Assembly (NCBI RefSeq): GCF_016124325.1
Contig: NZ_WGNY01000041.1
Location: forward strand, 35,627-99,626
Direction: 5' to 3'
DNA length: 64,000 nucleotides
From: Phenylobacterium sp.
GTDB lineage: Bacteria; Pseudomonadota; Alphaproteobacteria; Caulobacterales; Caulobacteraceae
Both the position numbers and the translations under genes were made by a program. Of the stretch, positions 1 to 10,234 are shown in pieces; positions within the stretch are counted from its first letter, which is position 1; every line of letters starts with the position of its first letter. The notes beneath the pieces were generated by a model. The model was given only the letters and a program-made list of their open reading frames with translations. It had not been told where the DNA came from and made no database searches.

Positions 1-1146
1 CAGGTCTACAAGCTCAGCCTGCTGCCCTCGGGCGTGGTCCAGGGCAAGCTGTCGATCATCGGCAACGGCGTCGTGGTCGATCCCTGGCACCTGCTCTCCG
101 AGATCGCGGGCATCCGCGCCCAGGGCGTCGACATCACCCCCGAGCTGCTGGCCCTGGCCGACAACGCCTGCCTGATCCTGCCGATCCACCGCGACCTCGA
201 CCAGGCGCGCGAGGCCGCCGCCCAGAACAAGATCGGCACCACCGGCCGCGGCATCGGCCCGGCCTACGAGGACAAGGTCGGCCGCCGCGCCATCCGCGTG
301 GCCGACCTCGCCGACCGCGCGGCCCTGGAGGCCAAGATCGACCGCCTGCTGGCCCACCACGAGCCCCTGCGCCGCGGCCTGGGCCTGCCCGAGGTGGACG
401 CCGCCGCCCTGCTGGCCGAGCTGGAGGCGATGGCGCCGAAGATCCTGCCCTACGCGCGGCCCGCGTGGCTGATGCTGGACGAGCAGGTGAAGGCCGGCCG
501 CCGGGTGCTGTTCGAAGGCGCCCAGGGCGCCCTGCTGGACGTCGACCACGGCACCTATCCGTATGTGACCTCGTCCAACACCGTGGCCGGCCAGGCCGCC
601 GCCGGCTCGGGCCTGGGTCCGAAGGGGCCGGGCTACGTCCTGGGCATCGTCAAGGCCTACACCACCCGGGTGGGCGAGGGGCCGTTCCCCACCGAGCTGT
701 TCGACGACGTGGGCCAGCATCTCGGCACGGTCGGCCGCGAGTTCGGCACCGTCACCGGCCGGTCGCGCCGCTGCGGCTGGTTCGACGCGGCCCTGGTGCG
801 CCAGAGCGTGGCCCTGAACGGGATCGCCGGCATCGCCCTGACCAAGCTCGACGTGCTCGACGGCCTGCCGACGCTCAAGATCTGCACGGGCTACCGGCTG
901 AACGGCGCCGACATCGGCTACCTGCCGGCCGGCCTCAAGGCCCAGAGCCAGCTCGAACCGGTCTACGAGGAGCTGGAAGGGTGGAGCGAGACCACCCAGG
1001 GCGCCCGCTCCTGGATCGACCTGCCGGCCAATGCGGTGAAGTACGTGCGCCGGATCGAGGAGCTGATCGGCGCCCCCGTGGCGCTGCTGTCCACCAGCCC
1101 GCAGCGCGACGACACCATCCTCATGCGCGACCCGTTCCAGGACTGA
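1..1146 (+). CDS. purA: Adenylosuccinate synthase (5' truncated by window edge)
   Basis: Frame open from base 1 ([31 protein letters not shown]...); [34 protein letters not shown] and [11 protein letters not shown] motifs typical of PurA. Confidence 0.97.
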   Translation, partial: QVYKLSLLPSGVVQGKLSIIGNGVVVDPWHLLSEIAGIRAQGVDITPELLALADNACLILPIHRDLDQAREAAAQNKIGTTGRGIGPAYEDKVGRRAIRVADLADRAALEAKIDRLLAHHEPLRRGLGLPEVDAAALLAELEAMAPKILPYARPAWLMLDEQVKAGRRVLFEGAQGALLDVDHGTYPYVTSSNTVAGQAAAGSGLGPKGPGYVLGIVKAYTTRVGEGPFPTELFDDVGQHLGTVGREFGTVTGRSRRCGWFDAALVRQSVALNGIAGIALTKLDVLDGLPTLKICTGYRLNGADIGYLPAGLKAQSQLEPVYEELEGWSETTQGARSWIDLPANAVKYVRRIEELIGAPVALLSTSPQRDDTILMRDPFQD

Positions 1147-1217
1147 AAGAGAGCTTTCTTATCAAGCCGTTCTTTACCGGTCGGGCCTAGAACGGGCGTC
1201 GACTTCCGGGGGACGGA

Positions 1218-2036
1218 TTGGTGTTTGACGGCGACAGCAAGCTCTTCGACAAGATGGCGCCGCACCTCAAGCGGGTGCTTGTCGCCGACCCGCAGGCCGC
1301 CAGCGCGCGCCTGCTCAGCGAGCTTTTGCGCGACATCGCGCGGAGCCACGTCTGGGTCGGGCCCACCAACGACCGGGCGCTGAAGATCGCCCAGACGTGC
1401 GATCCCCAGCTCGTCTTCGTCGAGCTGGCCGATGACAAGCTCGACGGCCTGGACTTCATCCGCAAGCTGCGCCGCAGCACCTGGAGCTGCCGCCAGGCGC
1501 CGGTGATCGCCATCACCGGCTCGGCCACGGCGCCGCTGATCCTGGCGGCCCGGGACGCCGGCGCCCACGAGTTCCTGCGCAAGCCCTTCAGCATGAAGGA
1601 CCTGGCCCGTCGCCTCGAGGCGGTGACGCTGAAGGATCGCGACTGGGTGGAGGGCGTCGCCTACATCGGCCCCGACCGCCGCCGCTTCAATTCGGGCGAC
1701 TACGCCGGCCCGCTGAAGCGCAAGACCGACGGCTCCGAGACGCCCTACCAGCAGAAGATCAATCAGGCGCTGAAGATCGTGCGCGCCGCCGTGGCCGCCG
1801 CCGACAGCGATCCCCAGCAGGCGATGCGCGCGATGCTGGCCCAGGCCAACATGCTGCAGACCACCGCCACCGACTTCCGCCTCACCCTGGCGGCGTCGGA
1901 GTTCTACCGCCACCTCACCAAGGCCAAGCACTTCGACGCCCCGATGACGACGGAGAACGCCGGCAAGTGGGCGGCCAGCGTCCTGGCGTTCCTGCCGAAG
2001 GACGCCGACGCAAGGGGCCGGGAAGAGGCGGCCTAG
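1218..2036 (+). CDS. Receiver-domain (CheY-like) protein with C-terminal YIGPDRRRF motif; Glu at expected phosphoacceptor position
   Basis: VLVADPQ...LVFVELADDKLDGLDFIRKLR...PVIAITG...GAHEFLRKPF; resembles the 47033-47518 regulator. Confidence 0.8.
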   Translation: MVFDGDSKLFDKMAPHLKRVLVADPQAASARLLSELLRDIARSHVWVGPTNDRALKIAQTCDPQLVFVELADDKLDGLDFIRKLRRSTWSCRQAPVIAITGSATAPLILAARDAGAHEFLRKPFSMKDLARRLEAVTLKDRDWVEGVAYIGPDRRRFNSGDYAGPLKRKTDGSETPYQQKINQALKIVRAAVAAADSDPQQAMRAMLAQANMLQTTATDFRLTLAASEFYRHLTKAKHFDAPMTTENAGKWAASVLAFLPKDADARGREEAA

Positions 2037-2112
2037 GCCGCGCTCCGATCCGCCGGCATTCGTCGCTCTCGCCCAGCTTGTTCGGGCGACCCATGGATAG
2101 GGACATCGGCCC

Positions 2113-2349
2113 TCAGGCCGCCAGGACCTCGAGGTCCTGCGGAACCACGTCGCGCAGCAGGCGCGCGCGCCGGCGCGCCTCGATCTCGGCGCCCAGCGGG
2201 CGCGGCAGGCTCGGTCGGGCCGCCGTGGTCCAGTCGCGGCGGAACACGACCCACGCCGTGAACGTCCAGCTCGGCAGGCGCAGTTCGCCGGGCGCGTAGG
2301 CGGCGAGCGGTCGCGAACGGGAGATGCGAGGTAACGAAGCGGCAACCAT
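2113..2349 (-). CDS. Small hypothetical protein (~78 aa)
   Basis: ORF from ATG at 2349: MVAASLPRISRSRPLAAYAPGELRLPSWTFTAWVVFRRDW...; no family recognised. Confidence 0.4.
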   Translation of the reverse strand: MVAASLPRISRSRPLAAYAPGELRLPSWTFTAWVVFRRDWTTAARPSLPRPLGAEIEARRRARLLRDVVPQDLEVLAA

Positions 2350-2403
2350 GCCGATCAATACGGCCGGTCCGCGGCCTTGGATGAGGCCTGCCGCCCGCGC
2401 CGG

Positions 2404-2438
2404 AAAAAAAGCCCCCGATCCGGCGGGGATCGGGGGCT
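2404..2438 (-). terminator. Rho-independent terminator (minus strand)
   Basis: Minus strand agcccccgatcc-ccgcc-ggatcgggggct followed by TTTTTTT. Confidence 0.75.
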
Positions 2439-2439
2439 C

Positions 2440-2575
2440 GCAAAGGCGCCCGCAGGTTCCAGGTTCCTGCGGGCCTTCGCCAGGGCGGCGAACGTCCGCT
2501 GCGGCCCCCCTAAGACCGCCGCAGTCGTTCTCCCCGGCCGGGCTAGGCCCGGCGGGGGCCCCGGAGAGAGGTTTC
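2440..2575 (-). ncRNA. Candidate structured small RNA ending at the 2404-2438 terminator
   Basis: Successive hairpins on minus strand: gccgggc-tag-gcccggc; ctgcggc...gccgcag; long gcgaaggcccgcagg-aacctggaa-cctgcgggcgcctttgc; then terminator. No convincing ORF. Confidence 0.4.
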
Positions 2576-2995
2576 GGACGCCGTTGCGGTGCCTCGACGG
2601 ACGAAGCGCCCGTGCTGCGCACCAGCAGCGGCGGGCGGTGTCGGGGCGTGACGGCGCGGGCGGGTGTCGGGTGTGCCTGCGTCGCCGGCTGCGAACGAAA
2701 CCTGAGGCTAGATGACCAGCGCTCGGCCCGAGCCGACAGGGCCACGTTCCGATCTTTCTCCGATCTGGAGCCGATCTTTAGCGGCACGGCGCTGATTTGA
2801 TTGTGCTACAGGTGCTCTTGATCGGGTCGATTAACTCTGATCGGTTTCGGCTCCAGGCCTCATATCTGGAGCGCAATCCTGGTGTCGCGACGCGACGTGT
2901 CGTTTGGGTTGTGTTCTGCGGGGGCGGGGCGAGGGGTTGAGCGCGGCAAGGCGGCGGGACCGAGCGCGCTCGAATGGAACGGGGTCGGGAGTAGC

Positions 2996-4579
2996 ATGCA
3001 GCTGGCGCATCAGGCTGCGTTTTCCTTGGGTTCGCTGGAAGTGCGGCCGCCCACCTGCGAGGTGGTGCTGCCGGCCGGCCGCGAGGTTCTGCAACCGCGG
3101 GTCATGCAGGTTCTGGTCACGCTCGCCCGGGCGCGCGGCGCCGTCGTCAGCCGGGACGATCTGATCGCCACCTGCTGGGGCGGCCGGGTGGTGGGCGAAG
3201 ACGCCATCACGCTGGTGATGATGAAGCTGCGAAAGCTCGCGGCGCGCAGCGGCGGGGCCTTCGCCGTCGAGACGGTGCCGCGGGTGGGCTACCGCCTGGT
3301 CACAAATGGGGCGGCCGCGGGCGAGGCGCCGCCGTCGGGCGGCGGCGGCGCGCAGGCGCGGCCCCGGCTGGCCGTCCTGGAATTCACCCACCCGCCGGGC
3401 GACGACGAACAGGCCTGGTTCGCCGAAGCGCTCGCCGACGAACTGACGGCGGGGCTGTCCAAGTCGCCGTTGCTGGCCGTCACGCCCCGCCAGACGCTGC
3501 TGCACTCCGACGTGGTCGGGCAGCGGGCCGGCGCCATCTGCGACCGGCTGGGCGTGGACTATGTGCTGGACGGCAAGGTGCGGAGCCTCGGCGGGACCGT
3601 GCGCGTCTCGGTCGACCTGATCCAGGGCTCCGACGAGACCAGCGCCTGGTCGGCGCGCTACGACCGGCCGATGTCCGACCTGTTCGCGCTGATGAACGAG
3701 ATCACCACCTCGATCATCGGCACGGTCGAACCGGCGCTGCTCGAACGCGAGGAACACCGGGCGATGCGCACGCCCGAGCACGACCTGCAGTTCTGGCGCC
3801 TGTTCGTCCGCGGCCGCCGGCTCTTCTGGCGCTCCACCGACAAGGACGTCCGCGAGGCCGAGAAGCTGCTCGAACGCGCCCTGGAACTGGAGCCGGAGGA
3901 CGTCTCGGCGCTGTCGATCCTGGCGCACTGCAAGCTCTACGACGTCTGGGTCGGCTCGGCCCCCGACCCGGCCGGCGCGATCGCCGAGGCCTACCGGATC
4001 GCGCTCAAGGCCGTCGCCGCGGGGGCGTTCGACGCCTTCGCTCACTATACCCTGGGCGTGGTGCTCTCGCTGATGGAGCGCCTGGACGAGGCCAAGGCCG
4101 AACAGCGACGGGCGCTGGAACTCAACTCCTACCTGGCCGCGGCCTCCGGCGAACTGGGCCGGCTGCTCGCCTTCGAAGGCGCCTCGGACGAGGCCATCGC
4201 CTATTCCGAGCGCGCCATCGCGGCCAGCCCCAACGATCCGCACACCTGGCTCTGGTTCCGGTCCAAGGCGGTCGCCCGCTTCGTCGCCGGCGACTACGAG
4301 GCCGCCGCGCGCGACGCCGCCGACGCCAGCGCCCGCGGGCCAGAGCGGTTCCCGCTGCATTTCCTGCTGGCGGCCTGCTACAGCGGCGCCGGGCGCATGA
4401 CCGACGCGCGCCGGGCGCTCGACGATGGGGAGCGGCTGGCCCGCGGCCGCGCCGGCCGCACGGAATCCAACGTATCGGCCTACACGGTCGAGGCCCTGCG
4501 CACGGGCCATCCGTTCGTCCACCACGCCGACTTCGACCGGCTGGTCGACGCGCTTCGCAAGGCGGGCTGGCAAGCCTAG
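2996..4579 (+). CDS. Winged-helix (OmpR/CadC-type) transcriptional regulator with TolB-like and TPR region
   Basis: N-terminal FSLGSLEVRPPTCEVVLPAG...VSRDDLIATCWGGRVVGEDAI...VPRVGYRLV trans_reg_C signature; C-terminal TPR-like helices; in-frame upstream GTG at 2882 possible. Confidence 0.85.
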   Translation: MQLAHQAAFSLGSLEVRPPTCEVVLPAGREVLQPRVMQVLVTLARARGAVVSRDDLIATCWGGRVVGEDAITLVMMKLRKLAARSGGAFAVETVPRVGYRLVTNGAAAGEAPPSGGGGAQARPRLAVLEFTHPPGDDEQAWFAEALADELTAGLSKSPLLAVTPRQTLLHSDVVGQRAGAICDRLGVDYVLDGKVRSLGGTVRVSVDLIQGSDETSAWSARYDRPMSDLFALMNEITTSIIGTVEPALLEREEHRAMRTPEHDLQFWRLFVRGRRLFWRSTDKDVREAEKLLERALELEPEDVSALSILAHCKLYDVWVGSAPDPAGAIAEAYRIALKAVAAGAFDAFAHYTLGVVLSLMERLDEAKAEQRRALELNSYLAAASGELGRLLAFEGASDEAIAYSERAIAASPNDPHTWLWFRSKAVARFVAGDYEAAARDAADASARGPERFPLHFLLAACYSGAGRMTDARRALDDGERLARGRAGRTESNVSAYTVEALRTGHPFVHHADFDRLVDALRKAGWQA

Positions 4580-4755
4580 AGCGCGTCACGGCTGGCTTGA
4601 ATCAAGCCATCCGGGATCAACGCAAGCGGGAAGGCCTCCAGCGGTCGAGCGCGCATCCTGAGCGCGCCGTTAAGCCTATTCAAACGGCTGGGTGGCAACC
4701 TGCCTGGGACGACAACCTAGGCGGAGCCGGGGCAGAATACCCTGGATAGCTCAAA

Positions 4756-6951
4756 ATGACCCATTCTTCGATGCCACAAAAGGTCGCAATCCTGGGTGGC
4801 GGCATGGGCGGTCTGGTGACCGCCTTCGAGCTCACCAATCAGCCGGGCTGGCAGGAGCGCTTCGAGGTCACGGTCTATCAGCTGGGCTGGCGGCTCGGCG
4901 GCAAGTGCGCCTCCTCGCGGGGCCCCAACGCCCGCATCGAGGAGCACGGCATCCACGGCTTCATGGGCAGCTACTTCAACGCCCTGCCGATGATGTCCGA
5001 CCTCTACGCCGAACTGGGCCGCAAGCCGGGCCAGCCGCTGGCGACCTTCGAGGAGGCCTTCAACCCCTCGAACTTCACCCTCCTGTGGGAGTGGCAGAAC
5101 GGCGAACTGAAGCCCTGGCCGGCGCGCACGCCGCCCAACGACATCCCGCCGACCGACGGCTCCTATTACAAGGGCGTCCAGACCGCGATCGCCGCCATCA
5201 TCACCGAGGTGGGCGAGATGCTGGAGGCCGTGCCCGGCGTGCCCAAGCTGGTGTCCGAGGCGCTCGAACTGCTGCTCGACAAGGCCAAGGCGCAGCTGAA
5301 CGCGCCGATCCCGCTGGGCCCCGACCATCCGCTGCTGCACGAGGTGCGGACCGCCCGCAAGGTCGTGGCCGGCATCGTCAAGACCATCGACGTGCTCGCC
5401 CCGTCGATCGCCGCCCACGCCGACACCCTGCGCCAGGCGCTGCTCACCCTGGACTTCTACGCCACCCTGATCGTGGGCGTGCTGGCCGACAACGTCGCTG
5501 TCGAGGGCTACGACCGCCTCGACGAGGAGAACTGGAGCGACTGGCTCGTCCGCCACGGCATCAGCAAGGCCACCCTGGCCTCGCCGGTGGTCATGGTCAC
5601 GGTCAACATCTGCTACCAGAGCCCCAACGGCGACACGAGCCGCGCCGCGCGCATGGGCGCCGGCTGCTACGTGGACTGGACGATGCGCGGCTGCGCCTAC
5701 ATGGGCGCGCTGCTCTGGAGCTTCTCGGCCGGCACCGGCGAGACGATCGTCGCGCCGATGTACGAGGTGCTCAAGCGCCGCGGCGTGAAGTTCGAGTTCT
5801 TCCACAAGGTCGACGCGCTGCGCCTGACCGACGACCGCCGCGCCATCGGAGCGATCGAATACACGCTGCAGGCCACGCTGAAGGACCCCGAGGCCGGCTA
5901 CCATCCGCTGATCGACGTGAAGGGCCTGCCGTCCTGGCCGGCCGACCCCCACTACGACCAGCTGGTCGAGGGCGAGTACCTGCGGGCCACCGAGATCGAC
6001 CTGGAATCCTACTGGAACGGCTGGCCGAACGCGGCCTTCCCGCACCTGAAGGAGCCCCGCTACCTGCGCCGCGGCCACGAGTTCGACCAGGTGGTCTTCG
6101 CCATCTCGATGGGCGCCATCCCCTACCTCTGCAAGGAGCTGATCGAGGAAAGCCCGGCCTGGGCCGGCATGGTGGAGCACCTCCCGACGGTGCAGACCCA
6201 GGCCATGCAGCTCTGGCTCTCGCGCGACATGTACGAGATGGGCTGGGCCGAGAAGCTGGATCCGGCCACCAACGAGCTGGCCCTATCCGGCACCTACTTC
6301 TGCGCGCCGAACGGCAACGCCAACTTCCCCGACCTGCTGAAGTGGGAGGAGTGGCCCGCCGACCAGTATCCCAAGGCGCTCTGGTACTTCTGCGGCCTGA
6401 TGCCCGACTACGAGGCCCCGCCGCCCTTCTCCGACACCGACTATCCGCGCCGCCAGTCCGAGCGGGTGAAGGCCCAGTGCATCCAGTACCTGCAGGCCAC
6501 CATCGGCTTCATGCTGCCCAAGGCGACCGTGCGGGCCAACAGCGGCCTGGGCGACCCGATGGGCCTCGACTTCGGCCTGCTGGTCGACACGAGCGATTGC
6601 GGCGCCGAAGGCGTCCAGCGCTTCGACAGCCAGTTCTGGCGCGCCAACATCGACCCCACCGAGCGCTACGTCACCAGCCCGCCCGGCAGCGTCGCCTACC
6701 GGCTGGAGGCCTGGGGCTCGGGCTTCGAGAACCTGACGCTCGCCGGCGACTGGATCTACACCGGCCTCAACGTCGGCAGTTTCGAGGGCGCCACCATGGG
6801 GGGCAAGCTGGCCAGCTACGCCATCAGCGCCTCGCCGGCCCTCGACACCATCATCGGCTATCCCACCATGCCGCGCCCGCCGTCCGCGCGCTCGGCCGTC
6901 CCGCCGCCGCACGAGGGCGTCCAGGCGCCGAAGCTGCGCGCCGTCGGATAG
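4756..6951 (+). CDS. FAD/NAD(P)-binding amine-oxidase/desaturase-like oxidoreductase
   Basis: KVAILGGGMGGLVTAFELTNQ dinucleotide-binding motif, LGWRLGGKCAS, C-terminal LTLAGDWIYTGLNVGSFEGATMGGKLAS. Confidence 0.85.
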   Translation: MTHSSMPQKVAILGGGMGGLVTAFELTNQPGWQERFEVTVYQLGWRLGGKCASSRGPNARIEEHGIHGFMGSYFNALPMMSDLYAELGRKPGQPLATFEEAFNPSNFTLLWEWQNGELKPWPARTPPNDIPPTDGSYYKGVQTAIAAIITEVGEMLEAVPGVPKLVSEALELLLDKAKAQLNAPIPLGPDHPLLHEVRTARKVVAGIVKTIDVLAPSIAAHADTLRQALLTLDFYATLIVGVLADNVAVEGYDRLDEENWSDWLVRHGISKATLASPVVMVTVNICYQSPNGDTSRAARMGAGCYVDWTMRGCAYMGALLWSFSAGTGETIVAPMYEVLKRRGVKFEFFHKVDALRLTDDRRAIGAIEYTLQATLKDPEAGYHPLIDVKGLPSWPADPHYDQLVEGEYLRATEIDLESYWNGWPNAAFPHLKEPRYLRRGHEFDQVVFAISMGAIPYLCKELIEESPAWAGMVEHLPTVQTQAMQLWLSRDMYEMGWAEKLDPATNELALSGTYFCAPNGNANFPDLLKWEEWPADQYPKALWYFCGLMPDYEAPPPFSDTDYPRRQSERVKAQCIQYLQATIGFMLPKATVRANSGLGDPMGLDFGLLVDTSDCGAEGVQRFDSQFWRANIDPTERYVTSPPGSVAYRLEAWGSGFENLTLAGDWIYTGLNVGSFEGATMGGKLASYAISASPALDTIIGYPTMPRPPSARSAVPPPHEGVQAPKLRAVG

Positions 6952-7017
6952 ATTCGAAAGCCCGCGGGCTCCGGCCCGCGGGAACTCGCCTCGGGCGTGT
7001 GGCATTGACCATGGCAC

Positions 7018-7485
7018 ATGCAACCGAAGACGCCGTTCAGACCCGCCGCGATGGGTATGGTGGCGCTCACGCTGTGTGCGTGCGCCCCGCCGCCCCATGA
7101 CCCCGACGCCACGACCCGGCACGTGGAGCGCCAGGGACGGCTGCGCGCCGGACTGGTGGCGGGCGTCGCGCCCGGCCAGGCCGAGCGGATGCGCCGCCTC
7201 GCCGGCGACATAGCCCAGGCGCACCATGCGCGGCTGGATGCGCGGACCGGCCCCGCGGGAGCCCTGATGCGCGACCTGGAGGCCGGCCGCCTCGATCTCG
7301 TGGTGGGGGTGTTCCCCAAGCGCTCGCCCTGGTCGAGGCGCGTCGCCTTCTCGGCCCCCTTCCCGAAGGCCGACGTCGCCAAGGACACGCCCGTCGTGCG
7401 CGTGGCCGTCCATCCCGGGGAGAACCGCTGGCTAATGGGCATCGAGCGGACGATCGCCGCGCAGAGCGGAGGCGAACAGGGATGA
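7018..7485 (+). CDS. Short periplasmic SBP family-3-like lipoprotein
   Basis: Lipobox-like LTLCACAP; GRLDLVVGVFPKRSPWSRRVAFSAPF resembles family 3 solute-binding core; ATGA overlap with next gene. Confidence 0.65.
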   Translation: MQPKTPFRPAAMGMVALTLCACAPPPHDPDATTRHVERQGRLRAGLVAGVAPGQAERMRRLAGDIAQAHHARLDARTGPAGALMRDLEAGRLDLVVGVFPKRSPWSRRVAFSAPFPKADVAKDTPVVRVAVHPGENRWLMGIERTIAAQSGGEQG

Positions 7486-8390
7486 AGCACGTACCGCAAG
7501 CCATCGAGGCCGACCTCAAGCACGCCCGGGCGCTCGAGCTGTGGACCCTCTTTTGGCAGCTCTCGATCGTGGCGGTGATGTTCTTCGCCATGGGCTCCAG
7601 CCAGGCCATGAAGTCGGCCTGGGTCGAGGACGTCCTGGGCATGGTCCCGGCGACCGTTTTCCTGGTCGCGCTCCATTTCGAGCAGAAGGCGCCGACGGAG
7701 AAGTTCCCCTTCGGCTTCGCCCGCGTGAACAGCCTGGCGTTCCTGATCGCCTCGGCGGCCCTGATCTTCATGGGCCTCTATCTGATCTACGACGGCGGCA
7801 TGAAGCTGGTGCGAATGGAGCACCCGACCATCGGCGCGGCGCCCCTGCTGGGCCCGGATGTCTGGATGGGCTGGGTGATGCTGGCGGCGCTGGCCTACTC
7901 GACCGTGCCGCCGATCATCCTCGGCCGGCTCAAGCAGCCCGTCGCCAAGCGCCTGCAGGACAAGGTGCTGCACACCGACGCCCTGATGCAGAAGGCCGAC
8001 TGGATGACGGGCGTGGCCGGCGGCGTCGGCATCCTGGGCGTCGGGTTCGGGTGGTGGTGGGCCGACTCGGCCGCCGCCGTGCTGATCGCCGTCGACATCG
8101 TCAACGACGGCCGCCGCGCCCTGACCATCGCCACCGCCGAACTGATCGACGGCGCGCCGCGCGAGCTGGGCCGGAACGCCGTGGCCGACGAGGCGCGCAG
8201 CCTGCGCCAAGGCCTGCAGTCGAAATTCGGCGCGGACCGCGTCCGCCTGCGCGAGAGCGGGCGCTTCATCCTGGCCGAGGTGGATGGCGGAAAGCCGCCC
8301 GCCCAGTCGGATCCCGAGGCGTTGTGGTCGGGCGACCAGGAACGCCGCTGGCGTCTCGCCGACGTCACCGCGACCGTCGCCCGCCGCTAG
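7482..8390 (+). CDS. Cation diffusion facilitator-like membrane transporter
   Basis: Multiple TM segments; EKFPFGFARVNSLAFLIAS and KVLHTDALMQKADW...WWWADSAAAVLIAVDIVNDG similar to CDF proteins. Confidence 0.75.
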   Translation: MKHVPQAIEADLKHARALELWTLFWQLSIVAVMFFAMGSSQAMKSAWVEDVLGMVPATVFLVALHFEQKAPTEKFPFGFARVNSLAFLIASAALIFMGLYLIYDGGMKLVRMEHPTIGAAPLLGPDVWMGWVMLAALAYSTVPPIILGRLKQPVAKRLQDKVLHTDALMQKADWMTGVAGGVGILGVGFGWWWADSAAAVLIAVDIVNDGRRALTIATAELIDGAPRELGRNAVADEARSLRQGLQSKFGADRVRLRESGRFILAEVDGGKPPAQSDPEALWSGDQERRWRLADVTATVARR

Positions 8391-8395
8391 GGCGC

Positions 8396-10234
8396 TCAAT
8401 CCGTCGGATAGATCTTGACGCTCTTGGCCACCGAGTCGGCCACGTGCTCCTTGGTGATCACCCCGGCCACGTCCTCGCCGCGCGGCACGCCGCGCCCGCG
8501 CACGACCACGGCCATGATCGAATCCTTGCGCCACATGCGGTTGATGACGTCGAAGACGATGGCGTCCTCGCCCACCACGGTGAAGTCGCGGCTGGCCACC
8601 TCGCCCAGGGTGACGCCGGTGTTGGCCTCGGTCAGGCCACGGCGCAGGCCGGTGTTCACGCGGATCACGCCGTAGAGCCGGTCCTTGTGGGTGACCACCA
8701 CATAGCGCAGCCGCCCCTCGCGCTCGTGCTGGCGCAGGAACGCGTCGAAGCTCGCCTCCATGGGCAGGACCAGCACGTCGGGGTCCATCACCTCGGCGGC
8801 GCGGCGCACCAGGAACATGTTGGCGTGGCGGGCCTTGGGGATCGCCTGGCCCCGGCGCACCAGCTTCAGCGTGTAGATGGTCTCCGCCGACAGCACCCGG
8901 CGCGCGCCCACGCTCATCGCCACCGCCACGATCATCGGCATGATGATGTCGTAGCTCAGCGTCATTTCGAAGATCATCACCACGGCGGTCATCACCGCCC
9001 CGGTTCCGCCGCCGACCATCGCGCCCATGCCCACCATGGCGAAGGCCGGCACGCTCAACCCGATCGGGAAGCCGAACTGGTCGAGCAGGGCCGCGAACCC
9101 GCCGCCCAGCGCCGCTCCCATGAACAGCGAGGGCGAGAAGACCCCGCCCGACGAGCCGGATCCCAGGCTGAGCGAGGTGGCCAGCAGCTTCAGCACGAAC
9201 AGCAGGCCCAGCAGCCAGGCCAGCGTCATCTTGCCGGTCAGGATCGCGTCGATGGTGCCGTAGCCGACGCCGTCGACGTAGTACTCGCCGAAGACCAGGA
9301 ACAGGACGTACATCATCACGCCCAGGAGCAGCATGCCCAGGATGTGGCGCAGGAAGCGCGACGGCATCCGGTCGAACAGGTCCTCGAAGAAGTGCAGGCC
9401 GTGGATGAAGCCCGCCGCGGCCGCCCCGGTCAGCCCGCCCAGCAGGGCGTAGAGCGCCAGCACCACGATCCCGTCCGCGCCCAGCGCCATGGGCGCCAGC
9501 GGCGGCACCTGGAAGGCCGGCTGGTCGCCGATGAACCAGCGCCCGATGAACGTCGCCGCCCCGGTCGCGATCGCCACCGGCAGGAAGCTCGTCACCCCCA
9601 CCTCGGGCAGCATCAGCTCGATGGCGAACATCACCCCGCCGATGGGGGTGTTGAAGGTGGCCGCGATGCCCGCGCCCGCGCCGGCCGCCACCAGGGCGAT
9701 GCGTTGGCCCGCCGGCATGCGGATGATCTGGCCCAGGGTCGAGCCCAGCGCCGAGCCGATCTGGATGATCGGCCCTTCGCGGCCCACCGACGCCCCGGTC
9801 CCGATCGCCACCGCCGAGGCCAGCGACTTCACCACCGCCACCACCGGGCGGATCACCCCGCCCTTGTAGTAGATGGCGTCCATCACCTCGGGCACGCCGT
9901 GGCCCTTGGCCTCGGGCGCGAAGTTGACCACCAGGAAGGTGACGATCACCCCGCCCACCACCGGGACCAGGATCACCCACGGGCCCCAGGGCGCCGCGGC
10001 GGTGAAGACGTTGGCGTCGTAGTCGAAGCTCAGCCGCCCGGAGAAGGCGATGTTGTGGACGAGGCCGATCAGGTCGCGGAAGCCCACGGCGCCGAAGCCG
10101 GTCACCACGCCGACTATCAGGGCGAGGAACACCAGCGTCATCAGCGGCAGCCGCTGCTTCTCCTCCAGCTCCACGACGCTCTTCGTGCGTTCCGGGAAGA
10201 GCGATCCGCGAAGCCTGGCGCCGAGAGAGGTCAC
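8396..10234 (-). CDS. ClC-family chloride channel/transporter with CBS domains
   Basis: GASVGREGPIIQIGSALGS, GSGSSGGVFSPSLFMGAALGG signatures; C-terminal CBS-like pair; GTG start (VTSLGARL) preferred. Confidence 0.9.
   Translation of the reverse strand: MTSLGARLRGSLFPERTKSVVELEEKQRLPLMTLVFLALIVGVVTGFGAVGFRDLIGLVHNIAFSGRLSFDYDANVFTAAAPWGPWVILVPVVGGVIVTFLVVNFAPEAKGHGVPEVMDAIYYKGGVIRPVVAVVKSLASAVAIGTGASVGREGPIIQIGSALGSTLGQIIRMPAGQRIALVAAGAGAGIAATFNTPIGGVMFAIELMLPEVGVTSFLPVAIATGAATFIGRWFIGDQPAFQVPPLAPMALGADGIVVLALYALLGGLTGAAAAGFIHGLHFFEDLFDRMPSRFLRHILGMLLLGVMMYVLFLVFGEYYVDGVGYGTIDAILTGKMTLAWLLGLLFVLKLLATSLSLGSGSSGGVFSPSLFMGAALGGGFAALLDQFGFPIGLSVPAFAMVGMGAMVGGGTGAVMTAVVMIFEMTLSYDIIMPMIVAVAMSVGARRVLSAETIYTLKLVRRGQAIPKARHANMFLVRRAAEVMDPDVLVLPMEASFDAFLRQHEREGRLRYVVVTHKDRLYGVIRVNTGLRRGLTEANTGVTLGEVASRDFTVVGEDAIVFDVINRMWRKDSIMAVVVRGRGVPRGEDVAGVITKEHVADSVAKSVKIYPTD

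Noticed and set aside
2440-2800. tmRNA, RNase P RNA or SRP RNA
   Set aside because: No tmRNA tag-like coding sequence, no RNase P conserved core and no SRP GGTCAGG...GGAAGCAGC motif seen; left as an unassigned ncRNA candidate.
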